This document shows positions 16,434 through 25,679 of a DNA stretch of 64,000 nt, one piece after another. Under the pieces are notes generated by a model that saw only the letters and a program-made list of their open reading frames with translations, was not told the DNA's origin and made no database searches. The position numbers and the translations under genes are program-made. Each line of letters begins with the position of its first letter. Within the stretch, counting starts at the first letter, position 1. The stretch covers positions 310,001 through 374,000 of the forward strand of contig NZ_JABVEC010000003.1 of assembly GCF_014323705.1 (NCBI RefSeq), read 5' to 3'. The DNA is from Actinomadura alba (GTDB taxonomy: Bacteria; Actinomycetota; Actinomycetes; Streptosporangiales; Streptosporangiaceae).

Positions 16434-17930
16434 ATGCCCCTCCCACCCCCGCATTCCTCCCATCCAGCCGACCGAGTCCCCGCATCCGCAAAGGCGGATA
16501 CTGGCGCATCCTCGCTTCGCGCCCGCGTCCTCCGCTCCCCCCGCGCCCGCGCCCGCCGTTGGAGGACCGTCCTCGCGGCGGCCGTCGCCATCGCGCTCCC
16601 GGCCGCGGCCGTCATGGCCGTGCCATCGCCCGCCGACGCGTCGCTGCCCCCCACCCCGACCGGCTGGAGCCTGGTGTGGGCGGACGACTTCAACGGATCG
16701 GCCGGCGCCCTCCCGTCGTCGGACAACTGGCTGTTCAGCACCGGCCACGGCTACCCCGGAGGCCCGGCCAACTGGGGTACCGGCGAGATCCAGCGCTACA
16801 CCGCCGACCCCGCCAACGTCAGCCTCGACGGCGGCGGCAACCTGCGGATCACCCCGATCAAGAGCGCGTCGGGCGAATGGACCTCGTCCCGGATCGAGAC
16901 CCGCCGCGGCGACTTCAAACCGGCCGATGGCCGAATCCTGCGCATCGAAGGCCGGATCCAGATGCCCAATGTCACCGGACCACAGGCGCTCGGGTACTGG
17001 CCGGCGTTCTGGGCTTTGGGCTCCCCCTACCGAGGCAACTACTGGAACTGGCCGGCGATCGGCGAGTTCGACGTCATGGAGAACGTCAACGGCATCAACT
17101 CGGTCTGGGGGGTTCTGCACTGCGGCGTCAATCCCGGCGGGCCCTGCAACGAGACCACCGGACTAGGGGCCAGCCGGGCCTGCCCGGGCAGCTCATGCCA
17201 GTCCGCCATGCACACTTACGGCTTCGAGTGGGACCGCAGCGCCACCCCGAACCAGCTGCGCTGGTACGTGGACGGTCAGCAGTTCCACAGCGTCAGCCAG
17301 AGCCAGATGGACGCCACCACCTGGTCGAACATGACCGGGCACGGCGGCTACTTCCTGCTGCTCAACGTCGCGATGGGCGGCGCGTTCCCCAACGGCGTGG
17401 CCGGGCACGGCACGCCCACCGCCGACACGGTCTCGGGCCGTCCGATGCTCGTGGACTACGTCGCCGTCTGGCAGAGCGGCGACGACACAACCGAGCCGCC
17501 CCCCGGCTCGGGCGGATTCGACGCCCGCTCGACCATCCAGGCCGAGAGCCACTCGGCGCAGTCCGGCATCCAGCTGGAGACCACCACCGACACCGGTGGC
17601 GGCCAGAACGCCTCGCACATCGCCAATGGCGACTGGCTGCGCTACGACGGCGTCCGGTTCGGCACCGCGGCCGCCACCCAGTTCAAGGCCCGTGTCGCCT
17701 CGGGCGCCCCGGGCGGGGTGAGCGGCCTGGTGCAGGTACGGCTGGGCAGCCCCACCGCCCCGCCGATCGGTTCCTTCGCCATCGCCAACACCGGCGGCTG
17801 GCAGAACTGGCAAACCGTGCCCGCCAACATCACCCCCGTCACCGGCACCCACACCGTCTGCATCACCTTCGACAGCGGCCAACCCGCCGACTTCGTCAAC
17901 CTCAACTGGCTCACCTTCTCCACCAGCTGA
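16434..17930 (+). CDS. Secreted glycoside hydrolase family 16 with C-terminal CBM6-like module
   Basis: The protein has 498 residues; the start at 16434 is supported by TGGAGG 7 bases upstream. A long N-terminus with an Arg-rich n-region precedes a signal peptide (TVLAAAVAIALPAAAVMAV). The GH16 domain spans about residues 80-330, with the catalytic E-x-D-x-x-E as GEFDVMENVNG and W-rich subsites (GYWPAFWALG, FEWDRS). After a PPPGSGG linker, about 130 residues form a CBM6-like beta-sandwich (IQAESHSAQSGIQLE, GDWLRYDGV, FDSGQPADFVNLNW). It should cut beta-1,3 or mixed-linked glucans such as laminarin outside the cell. The exact substrate cannot be read from the sequence. Confidence 0.93.
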   Translation: MPLPPPHSSHPADRVPASAKADTGASSLRARVLRSPRARARRWRTVLAAAVAIALPAAAVMAVPSPADASLPPTPTGWSLVWADDFNGSAGALPSSDNWLFSTGHGYPGGPANWGTGEIQRYTADPANVSLDGGGNLRITPIKSASGEWTSSRIETRRGDFKPADGRILRIEGRIQMPNVTGPQALGYWPAFWALGSPYRGNYWNWPAIGEFDVMENVNGINSVWGVLHCGVNPGGPCNETTGLGASRACPGSSCQSAMHTYGFEWDRSATPNQLRWYVDGQQFHSVSQSQMDATTWSNMTGHGGYFLLLNVAMGGAFPNGVAGHGTPTADTVSGRPMLVDYVAVWQSGDDTTEPPPGSGGFDARSTIQAESHSAQSGIQLETTTDTGGGQNASHIANGDWLRYDGVRFGTAAATQFKARVASGAPGGVSGLVQVRLGSPTAPPIGSFAIANTGGWQNWQTVPANITPVTGTHTVCITFDSGQPADFVNLNWLTFSTS

Positions 17931-17937
17931 TGACGCG

Positions 17938-17976
17938 GGCGGCGCCCCGGCTCACAGGTCCCTGCCGGGCGCCGCC
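17938..17976 (+). terminator. GC-rich hairpin after the GH16 gene
   Basis: GGCGGCGCCCCGGC (17938-17951) and GCCGGGCGCCGCC (17964-17976) pair with a one-base bulge around a 12-base loop, 8 bases after the stop. Confidence 0.7.
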
Positions 17977-18153
17977 GATGTCCCATCAGAGTCTGGCTCG
18001 CCGTGCCGCAAACGCGACGGCGTACGGCACAGCGGTCAGTCGGCGGCAGACGGGTCCTGCCGGCGTCGGTCGACGGCCAGGGTCGATCTTCAAAGTGCCC
18101 GGTGCATGATGTGGTGAAGGTACCGGCCACCGACTTCACGAAGTCAGGGTCGT

Positions 18154-19389
18154 TCAGGGCCTGTGGCCGTGGAAGGTGCGGCGCAGGTCGCTCACCCAGG
18201 CGTCGGGGTTCTCCCAGGGGATGAAGTGGCCGCCGTGGTCGTGGGCGTTGACGTTGACGTGGTTGAACCAATCGGCCTGCGGGCTGGTCTTGAACGCCCG
18301 GACGCGCTGGTTGGCGGTGTGGATGCCGGGCGGGTTCTCGTACGTGACGAAGGTGAGGCCGACCGGGGCCTGCACGACCGGGGTGCGGTCGTGGGCGGGG
18401 GCCCAGGGGTAGCGGGTGGCGTTGGCGTAGTAACGCATCGACGTGGCGATGGAGTTGTTCACCCAGTAGATCGTGGCGTGGGTGAGCAGGTCGTCCTTGG
18501 TGAAGACGGACTCGACGTCGCCGCCGTTGTCGCTCCAGGCGTTCCAGCGCTCCAGCAGCCAGGCGAGCAGTCCGGCGGGTGAGTCGCTCAGCCCGTGGGC
18601 CAGGGTGGCGCCGTCGAGCATGTGCACGGCGAGGTGGGACGCCGAGCGGAGGTCCAGCTCGATGATGCGGGCGCGGACGTCGGCGGGCTGGTCGTCGGTG
18701 AGGGGCCGATTCCGGGCGAAGTCCCAGGCGCGGGGGCCGGTGAAGAAGTCGAGCGGCAGCCCGGAGCCGATGTGGATGCCGTACAGCTCGTCGGCGTACT
18801 TGTGGCCGAGCTGGCTGGAGACGATCCCGCCGATGTCGCAGCCCCCGGCGGCGTACTTCTCGTATCCCAGGGTCTCGGTCATCAGGGTGTGCCAGAGGTC
18901 GGAGACCTTCCAGAAGTTGACGTCCGAAAAGCCAGTGAGCGGGCCGGGGAAACCGAAGCCGGGCAGGGACGGCACGATGACGTCGAACGCGTCGGCGGGG
19001 TCACCGCCGAACGCGGCCGGGTCGGCGAGCGGGCCGATCACCTTCGACCAGTGCCAGAACGTCCACGGCCAGCCGTGGGTGAGGATCAACGGGATCGGGC
19101 GGGGGCCGCGGCCGGGCTTGCGCATGAAGTGCACCGGGACACCGGCGACGCTCACCTGGTAGTGCTCGTAGGCGTTGATGGCGGCCTCGGCCTTGCGCCA
19201 GTCGTAGCCGTCCCGCCAGTAGGCGACCAGCTCACGGAGATAGCTGTCCGGGACGCCGTAGTACCAGTCCCCATTCCCCTCATCCAGCGGCGGACGGGTC
19301 AATGTGAGACGAACGCGCAGGTCATCGAGGACCTCGTCGGACACATGGATCGGGGTGGGCTCCAGGGGGAAGGCGTGCGGGGTGGTCAT
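18154..19389 (-). CDS. Epoxide hydrolase (alpha/beta hydrolase, EHN domain)
   Basis: This is a 411-residue protein. The N-terminal EHN segment is seen in the first ~110 residues (PTPIHVSDEVLDDLRVRL). The core has the oxyanion HGWPWTFWHW, the nucleophile motif GGCDIGG (Asp as in epoxide hydrolases) and the catalytic His near the end in HDHGGHFIPWENP. It resembles the juvenile-hormone-epoxide-hydrolase-like group common in actinomycetes. It opens epoxides to diols; the natural substrate is unknown and the enzyme is probably cytoplasmic since no signal peptide is present. The start at 19389 follows TTAGGAA. Confidence 0.9.
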   Translation of the reverse strand: MTTPHAFPLEPTPIHVSDEVLDDLRVRLTLTRPPLDEGNGDWYYGVPDSYLRELVAYWRDGYDWRKAEAAINAYEHYQVSVAGVPVHFMRKPGRGPRPIPLILTHGWPWTFWHWSKVIGPLADPAAFGGDPADAFDVIVPSLPGFGFPGPLTGFSDVNFWKVSDLWHTLMTETLGYEKYAAGGCDIGGIVSSQLGHKYADELYGIHIGSGLPLDFFTGPRAWDFARNRPLTDDQPADVRARIIELDLRSASHLAVHMLDGATLAHGLSDSPAGLLAWLLERWNAWSDNGGDVESVFTKDDLLTHATIYWVNNSIATSMRYYANATRYPWAPAHDRTPVVQAPVGLTFVTYENPPGIHTANQRVRAFKTSPQADWFNHVNVNAHDHGGHFIPWENPDAWVSDLRRTFHGHRP

Positions 19390-19581
19390 GGCGCGGTTCC
19401 TAACTGGGTGGAGCGAGCGGTGCCGTCGGCCGGTTAGTGGTTGTTCGGCAGCGCCGGCGTCACCGACAACGACATGCTGTCCATGGTCCTCCACCTCCGG
19501 CACGGGTTCCCGTGCGGGCACCGTCGACCTGGTCGGGTTGCGCACCGCGCCGGGCACTGCGCTACCCACCCGCCCACGCCC

Positions 19582-20691
19582 TCACCCACGCACGGTCTTG
19601 ACCACCTCGGCGAGGACGTCGCGCACCGCCGCCGCGACCGTCTCGGGTGCGTACCGGGCCCGGATCCGGGCGTCGTGGCGGGCCACGACCTCGGCCTGCG
19701 GGCCCGCGACCAGCCGGGCGAGGAGGTCGTTGAGGTCGTCGTACAGTACGGCCGGATCGCCGGCCGCGACCTCTGGATAGGCGCCGATCCTCGGGAGCAG
19801 GCAGTGGTTGCCGGTGACCATCGCCTCGAGGGTCGCGACGCCGAGACTCTCGTGCACCGCGGTGCTCACCTGCATATGGCCGCGCCACAACGCCTGGTAG
19901 TACTCGTCGGTGGGCAGGTCGTCGCCCTGGATCACCCGGCCGGGAAAGGCGTCGGACAACTCCCGCACGCGTGCCGCCCATGGCGATCCCCTCGGGAAAT
20001 GCCTGGTCAGTACGACGCGTCCGGTGGTCCTCGTCAGCAGTTCCGCGGTGACGTCGAGGAACGCACCCGGCCGTTTCGCCGCGATCGGCGCGTGGTTGAA
20101 GACGGTGGTCGGGCGATCCGGCTCCGGGGGCCGCCGGGCCGCGTCGATGCGCGGCAGGTCCAGTGGGAGTCCGACCACCCGTACCCGTCGGTCGAGTTCG
20201 GCGCCCGCGGCCGCGCTGACCGCGTGCACATTCCGTACGAGCACGTCGCGCAGGTACCGGCTCACCACCAGCACCCGGTCCGCGGCCAGCAGGTTGCCCA
20301 GGTCGGCCCACCGCAGGCCCGGATACCGCTCGAACCGGAACAGGTCGCTCTCATCCCAGTGACTGCCATGTGTGTACGTCACCAGCGGACGCGGCACCGA
20401 GTCGTCGAGGACCCGTCGCAGATCGGCGGTGAACGGCCAGAAGGCGTGAAAGGCCAGCACCGCGTCGTAGCGGGCCGAGGTGACCGCCCGCTCGACCCGC
20501 TCCAGGACCTGCCCGACCCAGGCCGTCTGCGGTCCGGCGTCCGAACCGACCACGTCGACCCCCACCCGTACGGCGCGCAATCCGGCGACCAGCGCGTCGG
20601 AACAGGTCACGCCGAACCCGAGGGCGTCGCTCGCTCCCGCGCGCCCGGCCTCGCCTCGATGGCGATACGTCTGTACAAAAAGAATCCTCAA
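19582..20691 (-). CDS. GT-B fold glycosyltransferase (family 4-like)
   Basis: The protein has about 369 residues if it starts at the TTG at 20691, giving the typical N-terminus (M)RILFVQTYRH. ATG 20730 is an alternative but has no ribosome-binding site and encroaches on the divergent promoter region. The second Rossmann half shows FNHAPIAAKRPGAFLDV near residue 225 and the donor-site pattern STAVHESLGVATLEAMVTGN near 295, as in GT4 enzymes. It transfers a sugar from a nucleotide-sugar; acceptor unknown. It is divergent from the STAND-DraG gene with only 64 bases between, so the two may share regulation. A direct functional link is uncertain. Confidence 0.8.
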   Translation of the reverse strand: MRILFVQTYRHRGEAGRAGASDALGFGVTCSDALVAGLRAVRVGVDVVGSDAGPQTAWVGQVLERVERAVTSARYDAVLAFHAFWPFTADLRRVLDDSVPRPLVTYTHGSHWDESDLFRFERYPGLRWADLGNLLAADRVLVVSRYLRDVLVRNVHAVSAAAGAELDRRVRVVGLPLDLPRIDAARRPPEPDRPTTVFNHAPIAAKRPGAFLDVTAELLTRTTGRVVLTRHFPRGSPWAARVRELSDAFPGRVIQGDDLPTDEYYQALWRGHMQVSTAVHESLGVATLEAMVTGNHCLLPRIGAYPEVAAGDPAVLYDDLNDLLARLVAGPQAEVVARHDARIRARYAPETVAAAVRDVLAEVVKTVRG

Positions 20692-20755
20692 ATGACGCCC
20701 CCAAAGGAGAATAGGGTCATTTAAACTCATCTGAGCGAGCCGAGGGAATCGCCAT

Positions 20756-23700
20756 ATGTCGATCTTTGACGACCTGAGCAGGCATCGGCCGGCGGGGGCC
20801 CGCCTGTTCGTCGATCGGCACACTCCGTGCCGCGACTTCGCCACCGAATTGAACACGGATCCACCGCGGCAGACGATCCTCGCCTATGTCGGCGTAGGGG
20901 GCAATGGAAAGTCCGCTCTCCTCCGTACCTTCCAGAACCGTTGCGCCTTTCGGATGCCCGCCGAACAATGGCAGGAACTCCAGCAGTATCCGGACGAATA
21001 TTTCGTCGACGCGCTCGGGCGGGCGCCTGACGCGGTCAAGGTCCCAGTCGCCTTCCTCGACTTCGGCGCGCAGCCCTCGGGAGCGAACCGGCCACAGGAG
21101 CCGCTGAGCGCGCTGTTCATGCTCAAGCGGCAGCTCGCCGCGCACGGCGTCAACACTCCGCGCTTCGATTTCGCGGCCATCACCTATCTGCACCGGTCCG
21201 GCGCGGACGTCAAGGCGCTGATCGCGGAGCTCTTTCCCCGATCGGAGCTGACGTCGGCGGTCGGGATCGCGGACGCGTTCCTGCAGGTTCCGGCGGTGCA
21301 GCTGGGCACGGCCCTGTTCAGGTGGATGAACGGGCGCCTCGACAACCTGCTGGAACAGAAACGGCTGCGCCAGCGGGTGCCTCGTGACGTGGTCGAAGAG
21401 GTGCTCTCCCTGCCACCGGAGCCCGACCTGCTGGAGATCCTGCCCCGGCTGTTCGGCGCGGACCTGCACGAGGCGCTGACGAGCGGGCGGCGCCGGCCCA
21501 GCCGGATCGTGCTGCTGTTCGACACCTACGAGGCGGTCGCGGGTGAGGGCGAACGGGCGCGGTTCACGGGCGTCGGCGGCCCACGCTGGATCCGGTCGCT
21601 GCTGGGCAACCTGCCGCTGGCCGACGGCGTACTGCCGGTGGTGGCCGGGCGGGTGGCACCGGACTGGCCGAGAGCGCTCACCGATCCGATCCCCGAGCAG
21701 TACATCAGCATCACGGCGCTGGGCGCGCTGCCCGACCATTTCGCCCACCTGTACCTCACCGAGGCGGGCGTCGCCGAGGGGGAACTGCAGGACGCGCTGA
21801 TCGACTATTCGACCGTCGAGCCAGGGCTGGTCCATCCACTGCTGCTCGGACTGTCCACCGACGTGGCGCTCTCGGCCGGAGAGCGGGGCACACCACTCGC
21901 CCCGGGCGACTTCCTCGACAACGCCGAACTGCGGGGCCGGGAGCGGATGCTGGTCGCCCGGTTGCTCTCCCGGGTCAACGCCGAGCTGGAGGAGGCGATC
22001 GCCGCGGTCTCCGCCGCGCGATCCTTCGACCACGAGACATTCGTCTACCTCGGCACGCACTTGGATTTTCCGGTCAGCCAGGCGATATTCCGTCGGCTGG
22101 TCGGATTCTCGTTCGTCACGCCGCAAACCGGTGACGAGCGATTCGCCATCCATCAGTTGCTGCGCCGGGCGATCGAGAACATCGCGCCGGACGCGGTCCG
22201 GCAGGCCCACGAGGTGCTGGCCGACTACTATTCGACAGTGCCCCACGACGATTTCACCGGCCGGGTAGATCACATTTATCATCGCGCGCGGCTCGATCCC
22301 GCGGGCGGAGTGGAATTGTGGCTGCGGGAGATGGACCGGGCTCTGGCGATCAGCAGGTTCGACATGTGCAGGTCGTTGCTCAGCGTCCTGGGCGAGCTGG
22401 AGATGCCGTCGGAGTCGGTGGCGCAGGCGTGCGCCTACCAGGTCGCCCGTGCCGAGATCGCGCTCGGCCGGTGGGACGAGGCCGAGCAGCGGCTGGACGG
22501 GCTGCCCACCACCGCACCGCACAGCCTGCTGCTCCGAGCGGATCTGGCGTTCGTACGAGGGGACTTCGACGCGGCCGAGGGCCTGGCGGCCCAGGCCCTG
22601 GCGGCCAGCCGGCCCGGACCGGAGCGACTCCCGTTCCTGTTGATGTCCGCGGAGCTGATGCTCTTCCTCGGCCGGTTCGACGAGGGCCGACGGCTCTGCG
22701 AGGAGGGCCTGGTGATCATCGGCCCCGAGGGCGACGCCAACGACGCCGTCCGATGGCACGCCAAGCTCGCCTCCATCGAGTTCTTCCGCGGAGCGATCGA
22801 CGCGGCCAAGGAGCAGCTGACCCTCGCGAACCAGCGGCTCGACTCGATTCCGGAGGCCGATCGGGATCGAGCGGCCGAGGCCGGGCTCCGGGTGGAAGAG
22901 GCGGTGGTGGCCGAGGCCGAGGACCGGCCGCTAGACGCCCGGCACGGGCAGGCCGAGGCGTTGCGCATCCGGCGCGAGATCTCCGACGTACGGGGGGTGG
23001 CGCACGCGCTCAACGGGCTCGGGCTGGCCGCTCTGCAGATGAACGACCACGCGGAGGCCGAAGAGCGGTTCCTGGAGTCCGGGGCCATCGCATGGGACCT
23101 GGGCGAAGAGTTGCTGCTGGCGAAGATCACCCGAGGGCGGGCCGAGGCCGCGACGCTCGCGGGCCGGTTCGACGACGCCGACCGGCTGGCCGGCGAGGCG
23201 CTGGCCGGCTTCGAACGGGCGATGATCCCGTACGACGTGACGCACGCGTGGGTCACGCAGGCCAGGGTGCACCGGGCCCGCGGCGATGACGCGGGCTGGC
23301 TGGAGCTGGCCGACCGGGCCCGGACGGAGATCGAGTCGGAGAGCTTCGGCAGTCTCTACGCGCGCTGCCCCGAGATCCGGATCCCGGCCGCCGAGCGGAT
23401 CGCCGCCGCGATGCTCGCGTTCGCGGCCGGAGACGCGCTCGGCGTCCCTTGGGAGGGCAGCGAACCGGGCGCGATCGATCCCGCCGAGATCCCCGCCCTG
23501 CCCGCCGCGAGGTGGGGCTGGCCGCGCGGCGCGACGTCCGACGACACCGCGCAGGTGCTGCTGGTCGCCGAGCTGCTCGCCGACACCGGCGGCGATCCGA
23601 CGGCGGAGCAGTTCATGGGCCGGCTCGCCGACGCCGCCGACGAGATCAGGGGCATCGGGCCGACCACCGGCCGGGCGATCGAGCACTTCCGCGAGACCGG

Positions 23701-24289
23701 CTCTCTGCCGGAGCCCGACCCCGGGCAGCGGCCCACCAACGGCGCGGCGATGCGGATGCTGCCGGTCGGCTGGGCGACCCCGGCCACCGACCCCGAGCGG
23801 CGGCGCGAGCTGACCCGTACCCTCGCGGTCGGCACCCACCAGGCACCGCAGGCCATCGGCGCCGCGTGCGTGGTGACCGCCATGGGGTCCTGGGCCATCG
23901 AGGGCGTCAGCGTCGAGACCGTACTCGCCGCGGCGGCGTCCGAGGTCGAGTGGGTTTCACGGCACCACGCCGATCTGCCCGCCGTACGCGATGCCCTGGC
24001 CGGCTCGTGGCGCCCGCCCGCTGCGGGCGTCTCCCTCGACGCCGCGGAGACCGTCGCCGCGATCGTGCACGTCGTGCGCACCGCACCCGACCTCGCCGCC
24101 GCGCTCCCCCTGGCGGTATCACTCGGCGGCGACACCGACACCGTCGCCGCCATGGTCGGCGGCATCCTGGGCGCCCGCGTCCCCGGCCAGGTCGACGAGC
24201 TCGACTGGCTGCCCCTCGTCGACTTCAACCAGCGCCCGGACCTCGCCGCCCGCCTGCACGAGCTGCGCCGGAGCCGGTACGTGCGGTGA
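20756..24289 (+). CDS. STAND-type ATPase / TPR / ADP-ribosylglycohydrolase fusion
   Basis: The protein has 1177 residues; ATG 20756 follows GAGGGAA. Residues ~40-480 form a P-loop NTPase with Walker A GVGGNGKS (46-53) and a Walker-B-like RIVLLFDTYEA near 250, followed by a winged-helix-like region, as in STAND regulators. Residues ~560-870 are TPR-like helical repeats rich in Ala, Glu and Arg. Residues ~875-1177 are a DraG/ARH fold: AGDALGVPWE, the metal-binding SDDTAQ (~927) and GGDTDTVAAMVGGILG (~1123) are intact, so ADP-ribose hydrolase activity is likely. No signal peptide, so it is cytoplasmic. STAND proteins usually carry the effector at the N-terminus; here the enzymatic domain is C-terminal. 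The gene overlaps the next (SIR2) gene by 4 bases. A role in defence or regulated NAD/ADP-ribose signalling is inference. Confidence 0.88.
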   Translation: MSIFDDLSRHRPAGARLFVDRHTPCRDFATELNTDPPRQTILAYVGVGGNGKSALLRTFQNRCAFRMPAEQWQELQQYPDEYFVDALGRAPDAVKVPVAFLDFGAQPSGANRPQEPLSALFMLKRQLAAHGVNTPRFDFAAITYLHRSGADVKALIAELFPRSELTSAVGIADAFLQVPAVQLGTALFRWMNGRLDNLLEQKRLRQRVPRDVVEEVLSLPPEPDLLEILPRLFGADLHEALTSGRRRPSRIVLLFDTYEAVAGEGERARFTGVGGPRWIRSLLGNLPLADGVLPVVAGRVAPDWPRALTDPIPEQYISITALGALPDHFAHLYLTEAGVAEGELQDALIDYSTVEPGLVHPLLLGLSTDVALSAGERGTPLAPGDFLDNAELRGRERMLVARLLSRVNAELEEAIAAVSAARSFDHETFVYLGTHLDFPVSQAIFRRLVGFSFVTPQTGDERFAIHQLLRRAIENIAPDAVRQAHEVLADYYSTVPHDDFTGRVDHIYHRARLDPAGGVELWLREMDRALAISRFDMCRSLLSVLGELEMPSESVAQACAYQVARAEIALGRWDEAEQRLDGLPTTAPHSLLLRADLAFVRGDFDAAEGLAAQALAASRPGPERLPFLLMSAELMLFLGRFDEGRRLCEEGLVIIGPEGDANDAVRWHAKLASIEFFRGAIDAAKEQLTLANQRLDSIPEADRDRAAEAGLRVEEAVVAEAEDRPLDARHGQAEALRIRREISDVRGVAHALNGLGLAALQMNDHAEAEERFLESGAIAWDLGEELLLAKITRGRAEAATLAGRFDDADRLAGEALAGFERAMIPYDVTHAWVTQARVHRARGDDAGWLELADRARTEIESESFGSLYARCPEIRIPAAERIAAAMLAFAAGDALGVPWEGSEPGAIDPAEIPALPAARWGWPRGATSDDTAQVLLVAELLADTGGDPTAEQFMGRLADAADEIRGIGPTTGRAIEHFRETGSLPEPDPGQRPTNGAAMRMLPVGWATPATDPERRRELTRTLAVGTHQAPQAIGAACVVTAMGSWAIEGVSVETVLAAAASEVEWVSRHHADLPAVRDALAGSWRPPAAGVSLDAAETVAAIVHVVRTAPDLAAALPLAVSLGGDTDTVAAMVGGILGARVPGQVDELDWLPLVDFNQRPDLAARLHELRRSRYVR

Positions 24290-25110
24290 GGACCGTACGG
24301 ATCGACGAGCTGGCGGCGGAGATCCTGGCGGGCCCACGGCCGATCGCGGTGCTCGCCGGGGCGGGGGTGTCGGACTCGGCGGGGGTGCTGACCGGCCAGG
24401 AACTGCTCCGCCGCGCCGCGCGGGAGCGCGGTGAGGATCCGGGCCCGGACCCGGTCGCCTGGTATCTCACCGCGACCGGCGGCTTCCCGGACTACTTCGG
24501 CATGGTGCGGGACGGTTCGGCGTCGTCGGAGGCGTTGCCGGGCGAACCGTACGAGCGGTCGTCATCGGAGGTGTTGCCGGGCGAACTGTACGAGCGACCG
24601 GCGCCGACGCCGGCGCATCGGGCGATCGCGGAGCTGGTGGCCGCGGGGCACGTTGGCCCGGTCCTCACCACCAACCTGGACCGGCTGCTGGAGCGGGCGC
24701 TGAACCAGGTGGGCCCTGCCGTCCCGGTCGCCTTCGACCTCGACGCCATGGCCCGGGTGTCCCTCGAGGGGCCTGCTCTGGTCAAGCTGCACGGTGACTA
24801 CCGGGACATCGGCATCCGGCACACCGCACGGGCGCTGCACACCTACCATCCGATCATCGACACGCTACTCGACCGGGTGTTCACCGACTTCGACCTGCTG
24901 GTCTGCGGATGGTCGGCGAGCTGGGACCTGCCCCTGTGCGATGCCCTGTGCAGGACCACCGGCCGACGGGTCCGCTGGCTGCAGTGCGGGCCGCCCAGCC
25001 GGGCCGCTCGGCGGATCTTCGAGATCCGCAAGCCGTCCATCGCCTCGGTGACGAGCTCGGACGCGGGTTTGACCGCGCTGGCCGCGATCCTTCTCGATCA
25101 GCGTCGGTAG
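24286..25110 (+). CDS. SIR2-family protein (NADase/ADP-ribosyl-type)
   Basis: This is a 274-residue protein starting at a GTG that overlaps the stop of the upstream gene (GTGA). Sirtuin signatures are AVLAGAGVSDSAG (~21-33), LTTNLDRLLERAL (~127-139) and ALVKLHGDYRD with the putative catalytic His (~167). The zinc-ribbon Cys pairs of deacetylase sirtuins are not seen. The TTNxD form is typical of SIR2 domains in bacterial conflict systems that cleave NAD+. Residues ~79-104 are a 13-residue tandem duplication (SSEALPGEPYER / SSEVLPGELYER). Coupling to a DraG-domain protein suggests that one consumes NAD or adds ADP-ribose and the other removes it. Confidence 0.87.
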   Translation: MRTVRIDELAAEILAGPRPIAVLAGAGVSDSAGVLTGQELLRRAARERGEDPGPDPVAWYLTATGGFPDYFGMVRDGSASSEALPGEPYERSSSEVLPGELYERPAPTPAHRAIAELVAAGHVGPVLTTNLDRLLERALNQVGPAVPVAFDLDAMARVSLEGPALVKLHGDYRDIGIRHTARALHTYHPIIDTLLDRVFTDFDLLVCGWSASWDLPLCDALCRTTGRRVRWLQCGPPSRAARRIFEIRKPSIASVTSSDAGLTALAAILLDQRR

Positions 25111-25679
25111 AGCCCGTGCTCCTCGATGTAGGAGGCGACCGGACCCGGCACCAGATGACGGATCGGCTCGCCCGCCGCGACCCGCCGCCGGATCAGCGTC
25201 GAGGAGATCTCCCCGTGGGGGATCTGGAGCAGGGTGACGCGCTCGGTGAGCCGCCCGTCGTCACGCAGCACGTAGCCCGGCCGGGAGCAGAACACGAAGT
25301 GCGCGAAGTCGGTGAGGATCTCGGCGTCCCGCCAGGTGTGCAGGCGGGCCTGTACGTCGGCGCCGGCGATGAAGAAGAGCTCGACCTCCCAGCCCAGTGT
25401 CCGGCGGAGCTCCCGCAGGGTGTCGACGGTGTACGTCGGCCCGCTGCGGTCGATCTCGATCCGGCTCACCGAGAACCTCGGATGGGGTCGAGTCGCGATG
25501 GTCGTCATCGCGAGTCGTTGTTCGGGGGGCGAGACCATGTCCTTCTGCCAGGGTCGTCCGGCGGGTACGAAGACGACCTCGTCCAGGCCGAGACACCGGG
25601 CCACCTTATTCGCCTTCAGCAAATGCACGTTGTGGATGGGATCAAAAGTCCCGCCCATAATCCCCAGCCGTACGCCCAT
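25098..25679 (-). CDS. nadD: NadD-type nicotinate-nucleotide adenylyltransferase paralog
   Basis: The protein has 193 residues. Nucleotidyltransferase motifs are present: GTFDPIHNVHLLKAN at the N-terminus, SGPTYTVDTLRELR near 85, AGADVQARLHTWRDAE near 107 and ISSTLIRRRV near 160. NadD joins ATP and nicotinate mononucleotide to give deamido-NAD. The usual (H/T)xGH motif reads HNVH, so the Gly is Val. In actinomycetes the housekeeping nadD normally lies beside rsfS and the obgE-proA genes. Here it stands alone and converges on the SIR2 gene with a 13-base overlap of the 3' ends, so it is probably an accessory copy. An alternative is a related nucleotidyltransferase with another substrate. Confidence 0.82.
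   Translation of the reverse strand: MGVRLGIMGGTFDPIHNVHLLKANKVARCLGLDEVVFVPAGRPWQKDMVSPPEQRLAMTTIATRPHPRFSVSRIEIDRSGPTYTVDTLRELRRTLGWEVELFFIAGADVQARLHTWRDAEILTDFAHFVFCSRPGYVLRDDGRLTERVTLLQIPHGEISSTLIRRRVAAGEPIRHLVPGPVASYIEEHGLYRR

Noticed and set aside
20717-22759. A 680-codon minus-strand frame opposite the STAND-DraG gene
   Set aside because: Its composition (Gln, Arg, Val, Pro-rich) is that of an antisense shadow; the plus frame carries all motifs and a ribosome-binding site.
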